Of a DNA stretch of 64,000 nt, positions 44,247-53,411 are shown piece after piece (within the stretch, counting starts at the first letter, position 1; each line of letters starts with the position of its first letter). The stretch is from Bacteroidaceae bacterium (GTDB lineage: Bacteria > Bacteroidota > Bacteroidia > Bacteroidales > Bacteroidaceae): positions 22,004 through 86,003 of the forward strand of contig JAFXAR010000016.1 in assembly GCA_017516885.1 (NCBI GenBank), written 5' to 3'. The position numbers were made by a program, and so were the translations under genes. The notes beneath the pieces are model-generated. The model was not told the DNA's origin. It saw only the letters and a list, made by a program, of their open reading frames with translations, and ran no database searches.

Positions 44247-46388
44247 TTATCTTACAATATTCATTTCGTCAATGATGCGCTTGCAGTTTCCAAGCTTCTC
44301 AATTACAAACAATACATAGCGTATGTCAACATTGATACAGCGCTGGAGGTTGTCATCAAAATTGATGTCGCCGCTGAGTGATTCCCAGTTGCCGTCAAAC
44401 GCAAGGCCTATGAGCTCGCCATTGGCATTGAGCACACCGCTGCCGCTGTTTCCGCCTGTAATGTCGTTTGTAGTAAGGAACGCTACAGGCATTTCGCCGT
44501 TAGCCATGGCATACTGGCCATAATCCTTAGCCTCATAAAGTTCTTTCAGGCGTGCAGGAACAATGAATTCGCTGTTGTTGGGGTTCTCCTTCTCCATTAC
44601 ACCCTTGAGGGTTGTGTAGTGGTTGTATGTTACACCGTCCTTTGGCTGGTAAGGCTTTACGTTGCCGTAGGTCAGGCGCATTGTGAAGTTTGCATCGGGG
44701 TATACAGGAGCGCCGTCAGCCTTCTCCATCAAGCCTTTGAGGTAGGTCTTGTGCAGAGGGTTGATGATTTTCTCAAACTCCATGCTCTCTACCATGAGCT
44801 TGCGGTATGAATTGAATATGGCTGTGCGAAGCTTCATTGCAGGGTCTTTCATGAACTTCTTTAAAGTGGGCTTCTTCAGGAACTTGTTGAGGTTTGCCTC
44901 GTTTGCAAGGATTGAGTTGTCGTAAACTTCGTCAATGTACTTCTTGATGTTGCCCTTGTATTTTGCGTACACCTCGTTAAGGTACTCGTCGCGCTCCTCA
45001 GGATGTGTAAGCTCAAAGTAGAGCGGAAGGGTCTCCTTTGCAATGCGGCGGTCTATCTCATGGTTGTAGTCGCGGTCGTGCAGCCAGTCGTATATGCCCT
45101 TAATAGATGATTCAACTTTTTCCGGGTCATCAAAAATTACCTTGGCCTCCTCGGTGATGTTGCGGTAGATGAACTCTGTGTTCATTATGAGCTCCGAGGT
45201 AAGTGTGGCAAGGTACATTGTGCGGTCAACATTTGCTGTGGCAGCGTTGATTTCCCTAACTACATTAACATACTCGTTCTTGCCGTTCTCCATTGCCCAA
45301 GCCTTGAATTCCGCCTCTTCGGCATACTTAGTCTCCACAACCTTGTTGTCTACGATAGCCTTGTTCATGCCAATAGAGTTCTTCCAGTAGTTGCTGATGC
45401 GTGCCTGCTTGTCGGCATACTTGATGGCAATGTCCTCGCTCTTGGCCATTTCATCGCGGATAATCTTCAGGGTAACGTCGCGCATGGCAATGCGTGGCTC
45501 GTTCTCCATGAACATTCTCTGCTTAACCTCTTCGCCTGTAAGGTAGCGCGATGTGCTTCCGGGGAAGCCCATAATCATTGCAAAGTCATTCTGCTCAAAG
45601 CCGGCAAGTGATATGTTGAGGAACTTTGGAGTGCTCAAAGGTACATTCTCTTCGCTGTATGCGGCAGGATTGCCGTTCTTGTCGGCATAGATGCGGAATA
45701 CCGAGAAGTCGCCGGTGTGGCGTGGCCACATCCAGTTGTCGGTCTCGCCGCCGAATTTGCCTATTGAGTTGGGAGGAGTTGCAACAAGGCGCACGTCGGT
45801 GTACTTCTTGTAATATATAAGGTAGAACTTGTTGCCCTCGAAGTAGGGGAGCAGCTGCGGGTACATGTGCTCCTTGCCTTCAATGTTGTCGGCATTGAAA
45901 AGCTCCTTGCCAATTCCTGAGAGGGTCATGCGGTCAAAAGACTGCTCCTCTGTAATTTCGCCGTTGCTGATTCGGCTGTTTACTTCATCGGTAACGTCGG
46001 TAATCTTTACAACAAAGGTAAAGGCGATGTCCTCGCATGGAAGTTCCTCTTCGTAGCTCTGGCTCCAGAAACCGTTGTGAAGGTAGTTGTGCTCAAGTGT
46101 GCTGAGCTGCTGGATGAAACCAAAACCGCAGTGGTGGTTGGTTATCACAAGGCCGTTGGGCGAAACGACTTCACCGGTGCAGCCGCCGCCGAAAATGCCG
46201 ATGGCGTCTTTCAGTGATGGTGCATCGGGCGAGTAGATTCCGTCAACCGGCATCTTAAGGCCCTGCTTGCGCATCTGGTCCTCAAGGTTTTGCTGGCGCA
46301 TGAGCTGCAACAGCCACATACCCTCGTCAGCAACCAACTGAGGGGTAAAGAGTACTGCCATAAGCAGTGTTGCTAATAATTTCTTCAT
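44247..46388 (-). CDS. S46-family dipeptidyl-peptidase (DPP7/DPP11 type)
   Basis: The 713-residue precursor has a signal peptide (KKLLATLLMAVLFTPQLVA). Chymotrypsin-like motifs are intact: the catalytic His in LVITNHHCG (H85/H86), a WMWPRHTGDFSVFRIYAD segment near residue 218 containing the Asp region, and Ser648 in TGGNSGSGV. The family removes dipeptides from oligopeptides in the periplasm. In DPP11 of Porphyromonas an Arg 18 residues after the catalytic Ser selects acidic P1 residues. Here that position is Gly666 (in FDGN), which points to the DPP7 type with hydrophobic preference; this is an inference from spacing. It is a single-gene unit between two long palindromes. Confidence 0.93.
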   Translation of the reverse strand: MKKLLATLLMAVLFTPQLVADEGMWLLQLMRQQNLEDQMRKQGLKMPVDGIYSPDAPSLKDAIGIFGGGCTGEVVSPNGLVITNHHCGFGFIQQLSTLEHNYLHNGFWSQSYEEELPCEDIAFTFVVKITDVTDEVNSRISNGEITEEQSFDRMTLSGIGKELFNADNIEGKEHMYPQLLPYFEGNKFYLIYYKKYTDVRLVATPPNSIGKFGGETDNWMWPRHTGDFSVFRIYADKNGNPAAYSEENVPLSTPKFLNISLAGFEQNDFAMIMGFPGSTSRYLTGEEVKQRMFMENEPRIAMRDVTLKIIRDEMAKSEDIAIKYADKQARISNYWKNSIGMNKAIVDNKVVETKYAEEAEFKAWAMENGKNEYVNVVREINAATANVDRTMYLATLTSELIMNTEFIYRNITEEAKVIFDDPEKVESSIKGIYDWLHDRDYNHEIDRRIAKETLPLYFELTHPEERDEYLNEVYAKYKGNIKKYIDEVYDNSILANEANLNKFLKKPTLKKFMKDPAMKLRTAIFNSYRKLMVESMEFEKIINPLHKTYLKGLMEKADGAPVYPDANFTMRLTYGNVKPYQPKDGVTYNHYTTLKGVMEKENPNNSEFIVPARLKELYEAKDYGQYAMANGEMPVAFLTTNDITGGNSGSGVLNANGELIGLAFDGNWESLSGDINFDDNLQRCINVDIRYVLFVIEKLGNCKRIIDEMNIVR

Positions 46389-46511
46389 AGTTTATAAATT
46401 GTTTAATTAAAACATAACTTTATTTAATAATTCGCGAAGATACATCAAAAACGAACAAGAATCCCTCTGTTTTGTGATATTTTATTGGAATTAGTGCGGG
46501 ATTGTATTCTG

Positions 46512-46555
46512 TATAATGCATTAGAGAGCGCCGTGGCGCTCTCTAATGCATTATA
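46512..46555. terminator. 21-bp perfect inverted repeat downstream of plsC
   Basis: Positions 46512-46532 are exactly complementary to 46535-46555, with only two bases between (the real loop would open to 4 or more). It lies 12 nt downstream of the plsC stop on the minus strand and upstream of the S46 peptidase gene. It probably terminates the pyrC-plsC run. Confidence 0.7.
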
Positions 46556-46567
46556 TCAAACAGCTGT

Positions 46568-47329
46568 TTATGCTGTCTCAATGTCGTCCTGTAATGGGTC
46601 TTCGCCCAATGTCCTGGCAATGGCGGCGCGAGTTTCGCGCATCATGTACTCAACATTCTCGCTGTCGCGTCCCTTGCACTCTATCGGCGCGTGGAAAGTG
46701 AGCGTTACGGGTGACCAGTGAAGGCATCGGCATCCCTTGGGCAGAATATCGTATGAACCCTGAATTGAAACAGGAATAATGGGTGTCTGGGCCATATTGG
46801 CAATTACGAATGCGCCCTTCTTGAAGCGTCCGAGCTTGCCGTTGTCGCAGCGTGTGCCCTCGGGGAATATGCCCATTGATGTTCCGCTCTTGAGAGTGCT
46901 GACTGACCTGCGCAGGAGGTCCTTCTGCGGAGTAGTGCGGTTTACATATATATGCCCGGTCTGCTCGCAGGCCTTGCCCAGAAGCGGCATCTTGCGAAGA
47001 GTGTCCTTCATAATCCACTTGAATCTCTTCATTACATATCCGTACATCACAAAAATATCGAACATGCCCTGGTGGTTGGCCGCAAAGATATATGTCTGGT
47101 CTTTCTTTACATATTTATTCCTGTCGACAACCTTTACCGGGATAAGGAATACCCAGCATGTGAGCTTGCACCAAATGACAGCCGGTGTGTGGTCGCCGTT
47201 CTTGATTTTCAGATAATGGCCAAAAAGGCTTATGAAAATTGCTGCCAGTGCAGCGAGCAGCAGGGCAATCCACCATGCGAAAAGAACCTGGTACAATACG
47301 TAGAGCGGGTGTAGAATTTTTCTTAACAT
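46568..47329 (-). CDS. plsC: 1-acyl-sn-glycerol-3-phosphate acyltransferase
   Basis: The 253-residue protein has N-terminal membrane segments (VLYQVLFAWWIALLLAAL, about residues 11-40). The acyltransferase motifs are NHQGMFD (H86 and D91, the HX4D pair), VNRTTPQKDLLRRSV near residue 131 and FPEGTR near 157. It makes phosphatidic acid from lysophosphatidic acid at the inner membrane. The length is normal. It is preceded by the MetH-activation-like gene with a 51-nt gap. Acyl-chain specificity cannot be read. Confidence 0.93.
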   Translation of the reverse strand: MLRKILHPLYVLYQVLFAWWIALLLAALAAIFISLFGHYLKIKNGDHTPAVIWCKLTCWVFLIPVKVVDRNKYVKKDQTYIFAANHQGMFDIFVMYGYVMKRFKWIMKDTLRKMPLLGKACEQTGHIYVNRTTPQKDLLRRSVSTLKSGTSMGIFPEGTRCDNGKLGRFKKGAFVIANMAQTPIIPVSIQGSYDILPKGCRCLHWSPVTLTFHAPIECKGRDSENVEYMMRETRAAIARTLGEDPLQDDIETA

Positions 47330-47380
47330 ATCCTGTCTAATTTAAATGTGTCTTTCAGCTGTAAATATAGTTATTTTTAT

Positions 47381-48196
47381 CTATTCTTTTATGTTTCGTT
47401 GAAGAAATCTTTTTATCTCTTCAACAGGTTTGCCTCGTCTTGCGCAGTAATCCTCCAGCTGCTCCATGCTTATTTCGCCTATTGCAAAATATCTTGCAGC
47501 GGGGTGGGAGAGCATTATGCCTGAGACTGACGCGTGCGGCAGCATTGCGCCGTTGGCAGTTATCTCTACTGCTGCATCCTTCATTCCAAGAATGCCGTCA
47601 AGAATGAAAATCACGCTCTGGTCGGGCAGCGATGGGTAGCCTACGGCCGGTCTTATTCCCTGAAACTCCTCCCTGTTCAGCTGTTCAATGTCCAGCTTTT
47701 CATTGGGCGCGTAGCCCCAAAGTTCCTTCTCGGTGCGCACTTTGAGGTGCAGCAATGATGCTGTTGCCTCGGCAAGCCGGTCGGCAAGCGCCTGCGACAT
47801 AATCCTCCTGTAGTCGTCACCGGCGAATTCTTCGCCTATGCCGCTCTCGGCAGAGGTGGCAAAAAGCCCTATTTTGTCGCCATAGGGTGAAACAAAGTCG
47901 CTCAGGCACAAGTTCGGCATTCCTGCAACGGCATGCTGCTGGCGCAGCAGTGGCAGAGCAGTGCCCTCAATAATTATATTGTCGCCGTCGCTGTGCGCAT
48001 TGCACAGGACAAAAACTGCATGCGTACGGTATTTCCCATTTAGATATTTGAGCATTTCATGAGCCTCGCGCAGCAGTTCTTCGGCAGTGACGGTCTCTTT
48101 TCCGGCGTTGCCCATCCCCCATGTATGCAGAAAGTAACTCCAGTCAATGTATGGCGCAGCTTCTTCTATCGAAAAATGGAAAACCTCTCTTTTCAT
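47381..48196 (-). CDS. Stand-alone vitamin B12-dependent methionine synthase activation domain
   Basis: The 271-residue protein corresponds to the C-terminal AdoMet-binding activation module of MetH without the other three modules. Visible motifs are MPNLCLSDFVSP near residue 93, IGLFATSAESG, a YRRIMSQALADRLAEATASLLH helix (in parts: LADRLAEATASLLH), the acceptor-loop-like WGYAPNEKLD, and the AdoMet signature GIRPAVGYPSLPD near residue 183. In MetH this module reductively methylates oxidised cob(II)alamin. A separate gene implies that the main MetH protein elsewhere lacks the module, or that this protein acts as a reactivation factor in trans. Its ATG overlaps the pyrC stop by 4 nt. Confidence 0.88.
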   Translation of the reverse strand: MKREVFHFSIEEAAPYIDWSYFLHTWGMGNAGKETVTAEELLREAHEMLKYLNGKYRTHAVFVLCNAHSDGDNIIIEGTALPLLRQQHAVAGMPNLCLSDFVSPYGDKIGLFATSAESGIGEEFAGDDYRRIMSQALADRLAEATASLLHLKVRTEKELWGYAPNEKLDIEQLNREEFQGIRPAVGYPSLPDQSVIFILDGILGMKDAAVEITANGAMLPHASVSGIMLSHPAARYFAIGEISMEQLEDYCARRGKPVEEIKRFLQRNIKE

Positions 48197-49539
48197 CGGC
48201 TGAACTTGATTGCTTTTCCGCGTACTACGTTATTTATTTTGCCGTTATTGTATACGCACTCTCCGTTTACCCAGGTCTGTTCCACTCTCCATTTGTATTT
48301 TTCACCCTCAAATGGACTCCAGCCGCATTTGCTTATTATTTTGCTTTTCTTTATTGTGTGTGTTTTCTTGGGATTCAGGAGCACGAAATCGGCAAAGTCT
48401 CCTCTCTTGATGAATCCGCGCCTGTCTATGCCATATATTCTTGCCGGGTTGTGGCACATCTTCTCAACAATGGTTTCAATAGTCAGTATGCCTTCGTCGG
48501 CCAGTCTCAGCATTGCAAGCAGCGAAAACTGTATGCTGGGCATTCCCGATGCTGCTTTCAATGCCCCGCCTTCCTTGTCTTTGGGAAGGTGAGGGGCGTG
48601 GTCGGTGCCAATAACGTCAATCCTGCCGTCGTTTATCGCAGCGCGCAATGCATCGCGGTCGCTCTCCTCCTTTATTGCAGGGTTGCACTTTATTTTTGTT
48701 CCTAACCGTGCATAGTCCTTGCTGCAGAATGTAAGATGCGATGGTGTTGCCTCGGCAGTGATTCTCTTTTCGCCAAGCGGATGGCTTTCAAGCAGTTCAA
48801 GTTCGCGCGCGGTGCTGATGTGCAGTACATTAAGGCGGGTGCCGTACTTCTTTGCTAATTCTATTGCGCTCCTGGTGCTCTGATAGCAAGCCTCGGCACT
48901 GCGTATTACAGGATGGTATTCAACGCCGGGATTATCTCCGTGCTCTTCCTTTATGCGCCTTGCGTTTTCCGATATTATGCCGCTGTCCTCGCAGTGTACA
49001 GCTAAGGGCATATTTAGCCTTGCCGCTTCGGAGAATATACGCTCCAGTTCCTCCTGCTTCTCAACGAGCATGTTGCCGGTGCTTGAACCCATAAAGAGCT
49101 TTATTCCGCAAATCCTTTTGCGGTTGAGCTTTGCAAAATCCTTTATGTTGCGGTTTGTTGCGCCAAAATAGAATGAGTAGTTGATGAGGCTCTCTTTGGC
49201 AGCAATGGCATATTTCTCCTTGAGCGCCTTAAGGGTAGTGGTCTGCGGTATTGTATTGGGCATCTCCATGTACGATGTGACGCCCCCCGCTGCCGCGGCT
49301 TTGCTTTCAGTGGCAATGGTGGCCTTTGCTGTCAGTCCCGGTTCGCGAAAGTGCACATGATCGTCAATAACGCCGGGAATAAGGTACAGTCCGGAGGCAT
49401 CAATAACTTCGTCGCATGCAATTCGCGGCAATTTACTGCCGCGCAGAACCTCAACTATCTTGCCGTTGCTCACTATTATTGAACCGCGGAACTTCTCTCC
49501 TTCGTTTACAATTGTGGGGTTGCTTATAAGTGTACGCAT
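48193..49539 (-). CDS. pyrC: Dihydroorotase
   Basis: The 448-residue class I dihydroorotase has the metal-binding DDHVHFREPG (H61, H63), the AGGVTSYMEMPNT segment near residue 90, the presumed carboxylated lysine in GIKLFMGSSTGNM near 147, HCEDSG and HISTARE histidines, and DVIGTDHAPH near residue 310. It closes carbamoyl aspartate to dihydroorotate in pyrimidine synthesis. It is translationally coupled to the MetH-activation-like gene (ATGA overlap). A CGAAGATA box at 49574-49581 (minus strand TATCTTCG) is a weak promoter candidate. Confidence 0.95.
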   Translation of the reverse strand: MRTLISNPTIVNEGEKFRGSIIVSNGKIVEVLRGSKLPRIACDEVIDASGLYLIPGVIDDHVHFREPGLTAKATIATESKAAAAGGVTSYMEMPNTIPQTTTLKALKEKYAIAAKESLINYSFYFGATNRNIKDFAKLNRKRICGIKLFMGSSTGNMLVEKQEELERIFSEAARLNMPLAVHCEDSGIISENARRIKEEHGDNPGVEYHPVIRSAEACYQSTRSAIELAKKYGTRLNVLHISTARELELLESHPLGEKRITAEATPSHLTFCSKDYARLGTKIKCNPAIKEESDRDALRAAINDGRIDVIGTDHAPHLPKDKEGGALKAASGMPSIQFSLLAMLRLADEGILTIETIVEKMCHNPARIYGIDRRGFIKRGDFADFVLLNPKKTHTIKKSKIISKCGWSPFEGEKYKWRVEQTWVNGECVYNNGKINNVVRGKAIKFSR

Positions 49540-49630
49540 AACTGTTGGGGACTTGTTTTTTTCTTCTCATTTGCGAAGATATAAAAAAAGAGACAGAAGT
49601 CCTAAATAAATAAATATTTTGTCGGCAATG

Positions 49631-49661
49631 TTGCAAGATTTGATTCTAATAAATATATTTG
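49631..49661 (+). promoter_or_regulatory. Rightward promoter candidate in the pyrC-XRE gap
   Basis: TTG at 49631-49633 and TATATTTG at 49654-49661 (full match to TAnnTTTG) are spaced 20 nt apart. The transcript would run about 580 nt before the XRE-like gene, so it may express a leader RNA or the small hydrophobic frame. Confidence 0.5.
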
Positions 49662-50068
49662 CATTGTCCTCGGCAGAGCCTATGCAAATGGGCAAGCGGA
49701 GGGGTTGTTTTTTTGAAAGCGTTTATTGGCGCTTTGTTCTTGACTCATAGAAATCTGGTAAATTTCAAACAACTGTCAAAGACAAGGCAACGATAGATGT
49801 CTATGGTGTGTATTTATGCACTTGGTGGCAATTTGGGGGTTACCCAACATTGTTGCCTATTGTGTGTTATGCATAATAGCGTAGGCTCTGCGTTGCTCGT
49901 TCCGACAGTTGGTGGGCATACCAGAGCTTCTATGCGTGGAACGAGTGACAGTACAGTTCCTGCGCTTTTTTATTGGTTAATGCTATTGGGGGCTGGTGGC
50001 AATGTTTTGAGAGATGTTGCTATGAATGAACACAAATTCACAGAGACTTATATCATCCGTTGGGTAAA

Positions 50069-50215
50069 ATGGTCAAAAATCTCACTGTGGGCGGGGTTTG
50101 CGAGGGAGTGCTGTCGCTCTTGGCGTCATTTTTAGTCCTGTTGGCGTTTGTGCCTATTATAATGCTGTTGCATAAATACTTCCCATTGATAATAGGTAAC
50201 CGTAAGTATAAGTAG
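50069..50215 (+). CDS. Possible 48-residue hydrophobic membrane peptide
   Basis: The frame starts MVKNLTVGGVCEGVL, continues with a long hydrophobic segment (LLASFLVLLAFVPIIMLL), and ends basic (GNRKYK). That layout of one membrane helix and a positive tail is seen in small membrane proteins and type I toxins. It lies 28 nt before the XRE-like gene. No start signal or family supports it, so this is a weak call. Confidence 0.3.
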   Translation: MVKNLTVGGVCEGVLSLLASFLVLLAFVPIIMLLHKYFPLIIGNRKYK

Positions 50216-50243
50216 CCGTACTAACAGATTATTTTGTGAAATT

Positions 50244-50525
50244 ATGTCAGAAATTCATATTGGAAGCTTGATAAAGGGGGAACTTAAAAGACAGGAACGC
50301 ACTATAACCTGGCTCGCTCATAAGCTGTACTGCGACAGAAGCAATGTGTATGATATATTTCGCCGCAAGAGCATTGACACAGATTTGCTGTTGCGAATAA
50401 GCCAAGTGCTCAATCATGACTTCTTTCAATATTACTGCATATTGTATAATGAGGTGACGGCATGTGGAAACCTTGCTAGGAAAAATTTTGTGGAATATTT
50501 GGAGGATACTTTAAGTCCGCAGTAA
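50244..50525 (+). CDS. Small XRE-like helix-turn-helix protein
   Basis: The 93-residue protein has a helix-turn-helix of the Cro/XRE type at about residues 8-60: IGSLIKGELKRQERTITWLA, then KLYCDRSNVYDIFRRKSIDTDLL (in parts: CDRSNVYDIFRRKSI) and RISQVLNHDFFQYY. Such short regulators are frequent in Bacteroidota and their targets are unknown. It is isolated between a low-coding region and a decayed insertion sequence, which suggests accessory DNA. Confidence 0.82.
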   Translation: MSEIHIGSLIKGELKRQERTITWLAHKLYCDRSNVYDIFRRKSIDTDLLLRISQVLNHDFFQYYCILYNEVTACGNLARKNFVEYLEDTLSPQ

Positions 50526-50649
50526 TCTGCCGTGAATTTTATTCATGTTTGTGTGCAGTTTTATAGCACACGCATTCCTTTGTTTCGAGGATGATTTCAT
50601 TCAATTTTGCATTGTTTAACCATTTAATCAAAATTACTTATGAACATTA

Positions 50650-51956
50650 GTGTCCTATAAAAATTATGGACTAGTTAAACATTAAATAAATTAGGCCCAT
50701 TTGGTCTGAAACGGTCTTTGTCATATTGAAATTTAGTTTTGTCGAAGAGGTCTTTCAAGTGCGTTTTGTCAGTCAGCGAAATGCTTAAAATCTGCAAGAC
50801 TTCGTATGTGCTTCTCTCCAATTTCATGTCGTTCTTGACGATAGTAACAAGTAGGTAAGTACAGATGGCAACATAGATTTGTATTCTAACGGCATTCTCG
50901 GTAGTCCCACAAAACTTCTTAATCTTGAGGTGCTGCTTTAGCCATTTGAAGAACAGCTCTATCTGCCAACGGTTCTTGTAGAGTTCAGCAACCAATGAAG
51001 AGGAAATATGCGTTGCATTCGTAAGAAATGCAAATTCTCTACCTTGCTCTTCATCGAAGAAACGTACTAGTCGCAGTTGCTTAGGATAGTCCTTCGTTGC
51101 CTTGTATTCTGTAAACTCAATGATACAGTCAGAGAGTACATTTTTAGGCAGTCAACGTTTCCATTTTACAACTTTGTACTGTACATTCTTCTTTGCACGA
51201 ACAACGAAATATGCTCCTATTTGATTTATGCAGAACAATTGCGAAAACTTATTGTAAGCACGGTCAAATATCTAGTAAGAGCCTGTTTCGTAAGGTATTT
51301 CATTCATTGCTTTGGAATCGTGAGTTGATGCAGTTGTTATATGAAAGAAGGTCGGAATCTGTGTTTCCACATCGTACAATGTATGTACCTTGATACCGCC
51401 TTTCTTCTTTCTGAACTTCGCCCACCAGAAAACTTCCAAACACAAGTCTATCGTGGTTGAACCGAAAGCATATACATTGCCTTCAAGTTTGAAGATGTCA
51501 ACGCTACATTTCTTTCTCACCTCGCTTACAAGATAGAAAGCATATTCCTCGAATATGCGGTAGTCTCTATCCTGATTAGCTCGTGCAAGCGATGATTTCG
51601 AAACATTCTTGCCCATACCCAAGTGGTAACATTTGGAGTGATGGGCTTTGAGCGCAACAATTAAATCACGCAGGCTTTCTCGGTTGGAGAGTTGTCCGAA
51701 CATCATTGCAAGGAACTGATTCCAACAGGTCAAGTGTTTGACGTAACGGTCTCCGTTATATTTTGCAACAATACGGTTAAACTTACTTCTATCGAGAAAT
51801 GCGGCTAACTGAGCAAATACAAACTTGTCATGAAACATATGCGGTCATAGTAAAATACCGCAAAGATAAGATTTCAAGTCCGTTCGCTCGAAAAACCTCT
51901 GTAACTAACTATATTTCAATAATTTCAAAGAATAATTTCAAATTTTAATGGGACGG
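50650..51956 (-). mobile_element. Decayed IS4-type insertion sequence
   Basis: The ends are imperfect inverted repeats. GTGTCCTATAAAAATT at 50650-50665 matches the complement of 51941-51956 (CCGTCCCATTAAAATT on the minus strand) at 13 of 16 positions. The element is about 1.3 kb with a single transposase frame, now interrupted. No clear target duplication was found. The right end lies 48 nt before the next lipoprotein gene. Confidence 0.75.
50675..51838 (-). pseudogene. IS4-family transposase with two in-frame stop codons
   Basis: The N-terminal part (51838 down to 51275) has the DUF4372-like domain (FHDKFVFAQLAAFLDRS, then YVKHLTCWNQFLAMMF). The C-terminal part contains LYKNRWQIELFFKWLKQHL, the YxxRWxIExFFxxLK-type DDE glutamate region. 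Both parts and the segment between them are in one frame. The middle reads on through IFDRAYNKFSQLFCI and KKNVQYKVVKWKR, interrupted only by TAG (minus strand, 51274-51272) and TGA (51154-51152). There is no frameshift. The full frame would be about 387 residues, normal for the family. It is inactive unless stops are suppressed. Confidence 0.88.
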
Positions 51957-52004
51957 TAGTATCCATAATTGATAATTCTCTTTGATAATTCTAAATCAGT
52001 AAAA

Positions 52005-53369
52005 ATGAAAAAGATTATTTATTTGTTAGCGATTGTATTTGCCGTATCGTTTACAGCAACAGTGTCATCGTGTGGTGGCGATGATGATTCTGTAGAAAAC
52101 TCCGAAGGCGGCAATAATGATAATGGCGGGGATAAACCTACCTCGGAGCCAATGTCGCCGGAACAGCAGAAAATCAGACTTGAGAGTGCAGCAACAGCAT
52201 TCATGGAAGAGTTTGATGCTGCGAATTTTGAGGAGGTAACTAACCTTGCAGCATATATATCGGATGTTTATTCAGACTATGAGTACGATGCTATTGAGGA
52301 GTGGGGGGAAACCTGTCTGGAGGGAATGCTGGATTTTGTAAGGACATGGAATGAGACGGAGACCGGTTCCAGTTGGGTTGATCACTATACCTATAACGAA
52401 TACACCCTGTTGTTCAAGATTGCTTCGTTTAAAGGAGATTTTGTTGCAAAGAACGGCCGCTGGAAACGGACTGATGCAAATTATCTGTCCTTTACAGTCA
52501 AGGATGAGAACGGTGCAGACTGTGTGTTGAAACTTACAGCAAGCGGAGATACTAAGAAAGTATATGTTGGCGCGGATGAAGATTGGGACTGGTTAGGCAG
52601 TCAATACGATGCCGGCAAGTATCACTATTATTATGATATTGACATTATCAACAACTATATAATGCTGCCTTCAACTATAAATGTAACATTATACCGCGGT
52701 GCAGAGAAAATGCTTGATGCAGTCCTTAATACAGATCTTGCGGCGATGGATGACGAGAATTTTGACCTTAGCCGTGATAAATACAACATAAATGCTGCTT
52801 TCAATTTCAATGGTTACTCTATTGTCTTAAACAAGATGAAGTATGCTCCTGCCGGTGAAGGAACTGAAATTTCATATGAAATTAAGCACGGTAACAGCAA
52901 TTTGCTGACTTTTAGCGCAAGCAGTGAACTTGATGTTGAGAATGACGGCTTTTATGGCGCTGACAATAATAATATAAACATCAGCATAATGGATGCAGTG
53001 CAGTTTAAGGGTTATTGCAGCGACGTTCACCGCTTGGCTACACTTTTGGATGAGGCCGATCAATGCTATGACAATGAGGCTGAGTTCAAGGAGTGCGTAA
53101 GGAAAATGAATAAACTCATTGATGTTGGCTTGTACTATGACCATAAGAATGTAAAGTATGCAAGCGTGCAGCTTGAGGCCTTTGCATACGAAGACTATTG
53201 GGATGAGTTGACTTACTGGAGCTGCACGCCTGTTATCCTGTTTGAGGAGGACGGCACTTCGTACAGCTTTGAAGAGTTCTTCAATGAAAAAGCCTTTAGG
53301 AATGTTATACGTGCATTTGAAAGATTGATAGAGGATTACGATGATATTATAAGTGATTCAATGAGGTGA
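52005..53369 (+). CDS. Orphan lipoprotein of unknown function
   Basis: The start at 52005 gives lipobox VSSC (454 residues); the upstream frame from 51969 adds 12 residues unlike a signal peptide and begins almost inside the IS end. After the lipid Cys come Gly/Asp/Glu/Asn-rich linker residues (GGDDDSVENSEGGNNDNGGD), then a beta-rich and helical region without recognisable motifs (rich in Asp, Tyr and Asn). It is a probable surface lipoprotein. AT content is higher than in the core genes to the left. Its expression signals may derive in part from the adjacent IS. Confidence 0.8.
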   Translation: MKKIIYLLAIVFAVSFTATVSSCGGDDDSVENSEGGNNDNGGDKPTSEPMSPEQQKIRLESAATAFMEEFDAANFEEVTNLAAYISDVYSDYEYDAIEEWGETCLEGMLDFVRTWNETETGSSWVDHYTYNEYTLLFKIASFKGDFVAKNGRWKRTDANYLSFTVKDENGADCVLKLTASGDTKKVYVGADEDWDWLGSQYDAGKYHYYYDIDIINNYIMLPSTINVTLYRGAEKMLDAVLNTDLAAMDDENFDLSRDKYNINAAFNFNGYSIVLNKMKYAPAGEGTEISYEIKHGNSNLLTFSASSELDVENDGFYGADNNNINISIMDAVQFKGYCSDVHRLATLLDEADQCYDNEAEFKECVRKMNKLIDVGLYYDHKNVKYASVQLEAFAYEDYWDELTYWSCTPVILFEEDGTSYSFEEFFNEKAFRNVIRAFERLIEDYDDIISDSMR

Positions 53370-53411
53370 TAAATAATATGAAATTGTCACGAAACAGTTT
53401 GTTACACTGAT

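Larger units (their letters stand above)
49540..50243. other. 704-nt low-coding region between pyrC and an XRE-like gene
   Basis: The region holds a rightward promoter candidate and two hairpins: 49827-49857 (GGCAA/TTGCC with inner TTGGG/CCCAA) and 49896-49945 (CTCGTTCC/GGAACGAG). A 112-codon frame at 49797-50135 has biased, cysteine- and arginine-rich composition unlike a real protein, and a 48-codon hydrophobic frame is listed separately. Most of it looks like non-coding or decayed sequence. Confidence 0.5.

Noticed and set aside
49797-50135. 112-codon frame in the pyrC-XRE gap as a gene
   Set aside because: Composition is Cys/Arg/Trp-rich without a pattern, it spans two hairpins, and it overlaps a better hydrophobic frame.
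51152-51274. Programmed stop-codon readthrough (TAG and TGA) in the transposase
   Set aside because: Two different stops in a degraded IS with imperfect ends are better explained by mutation; no readthrough signal was seen.
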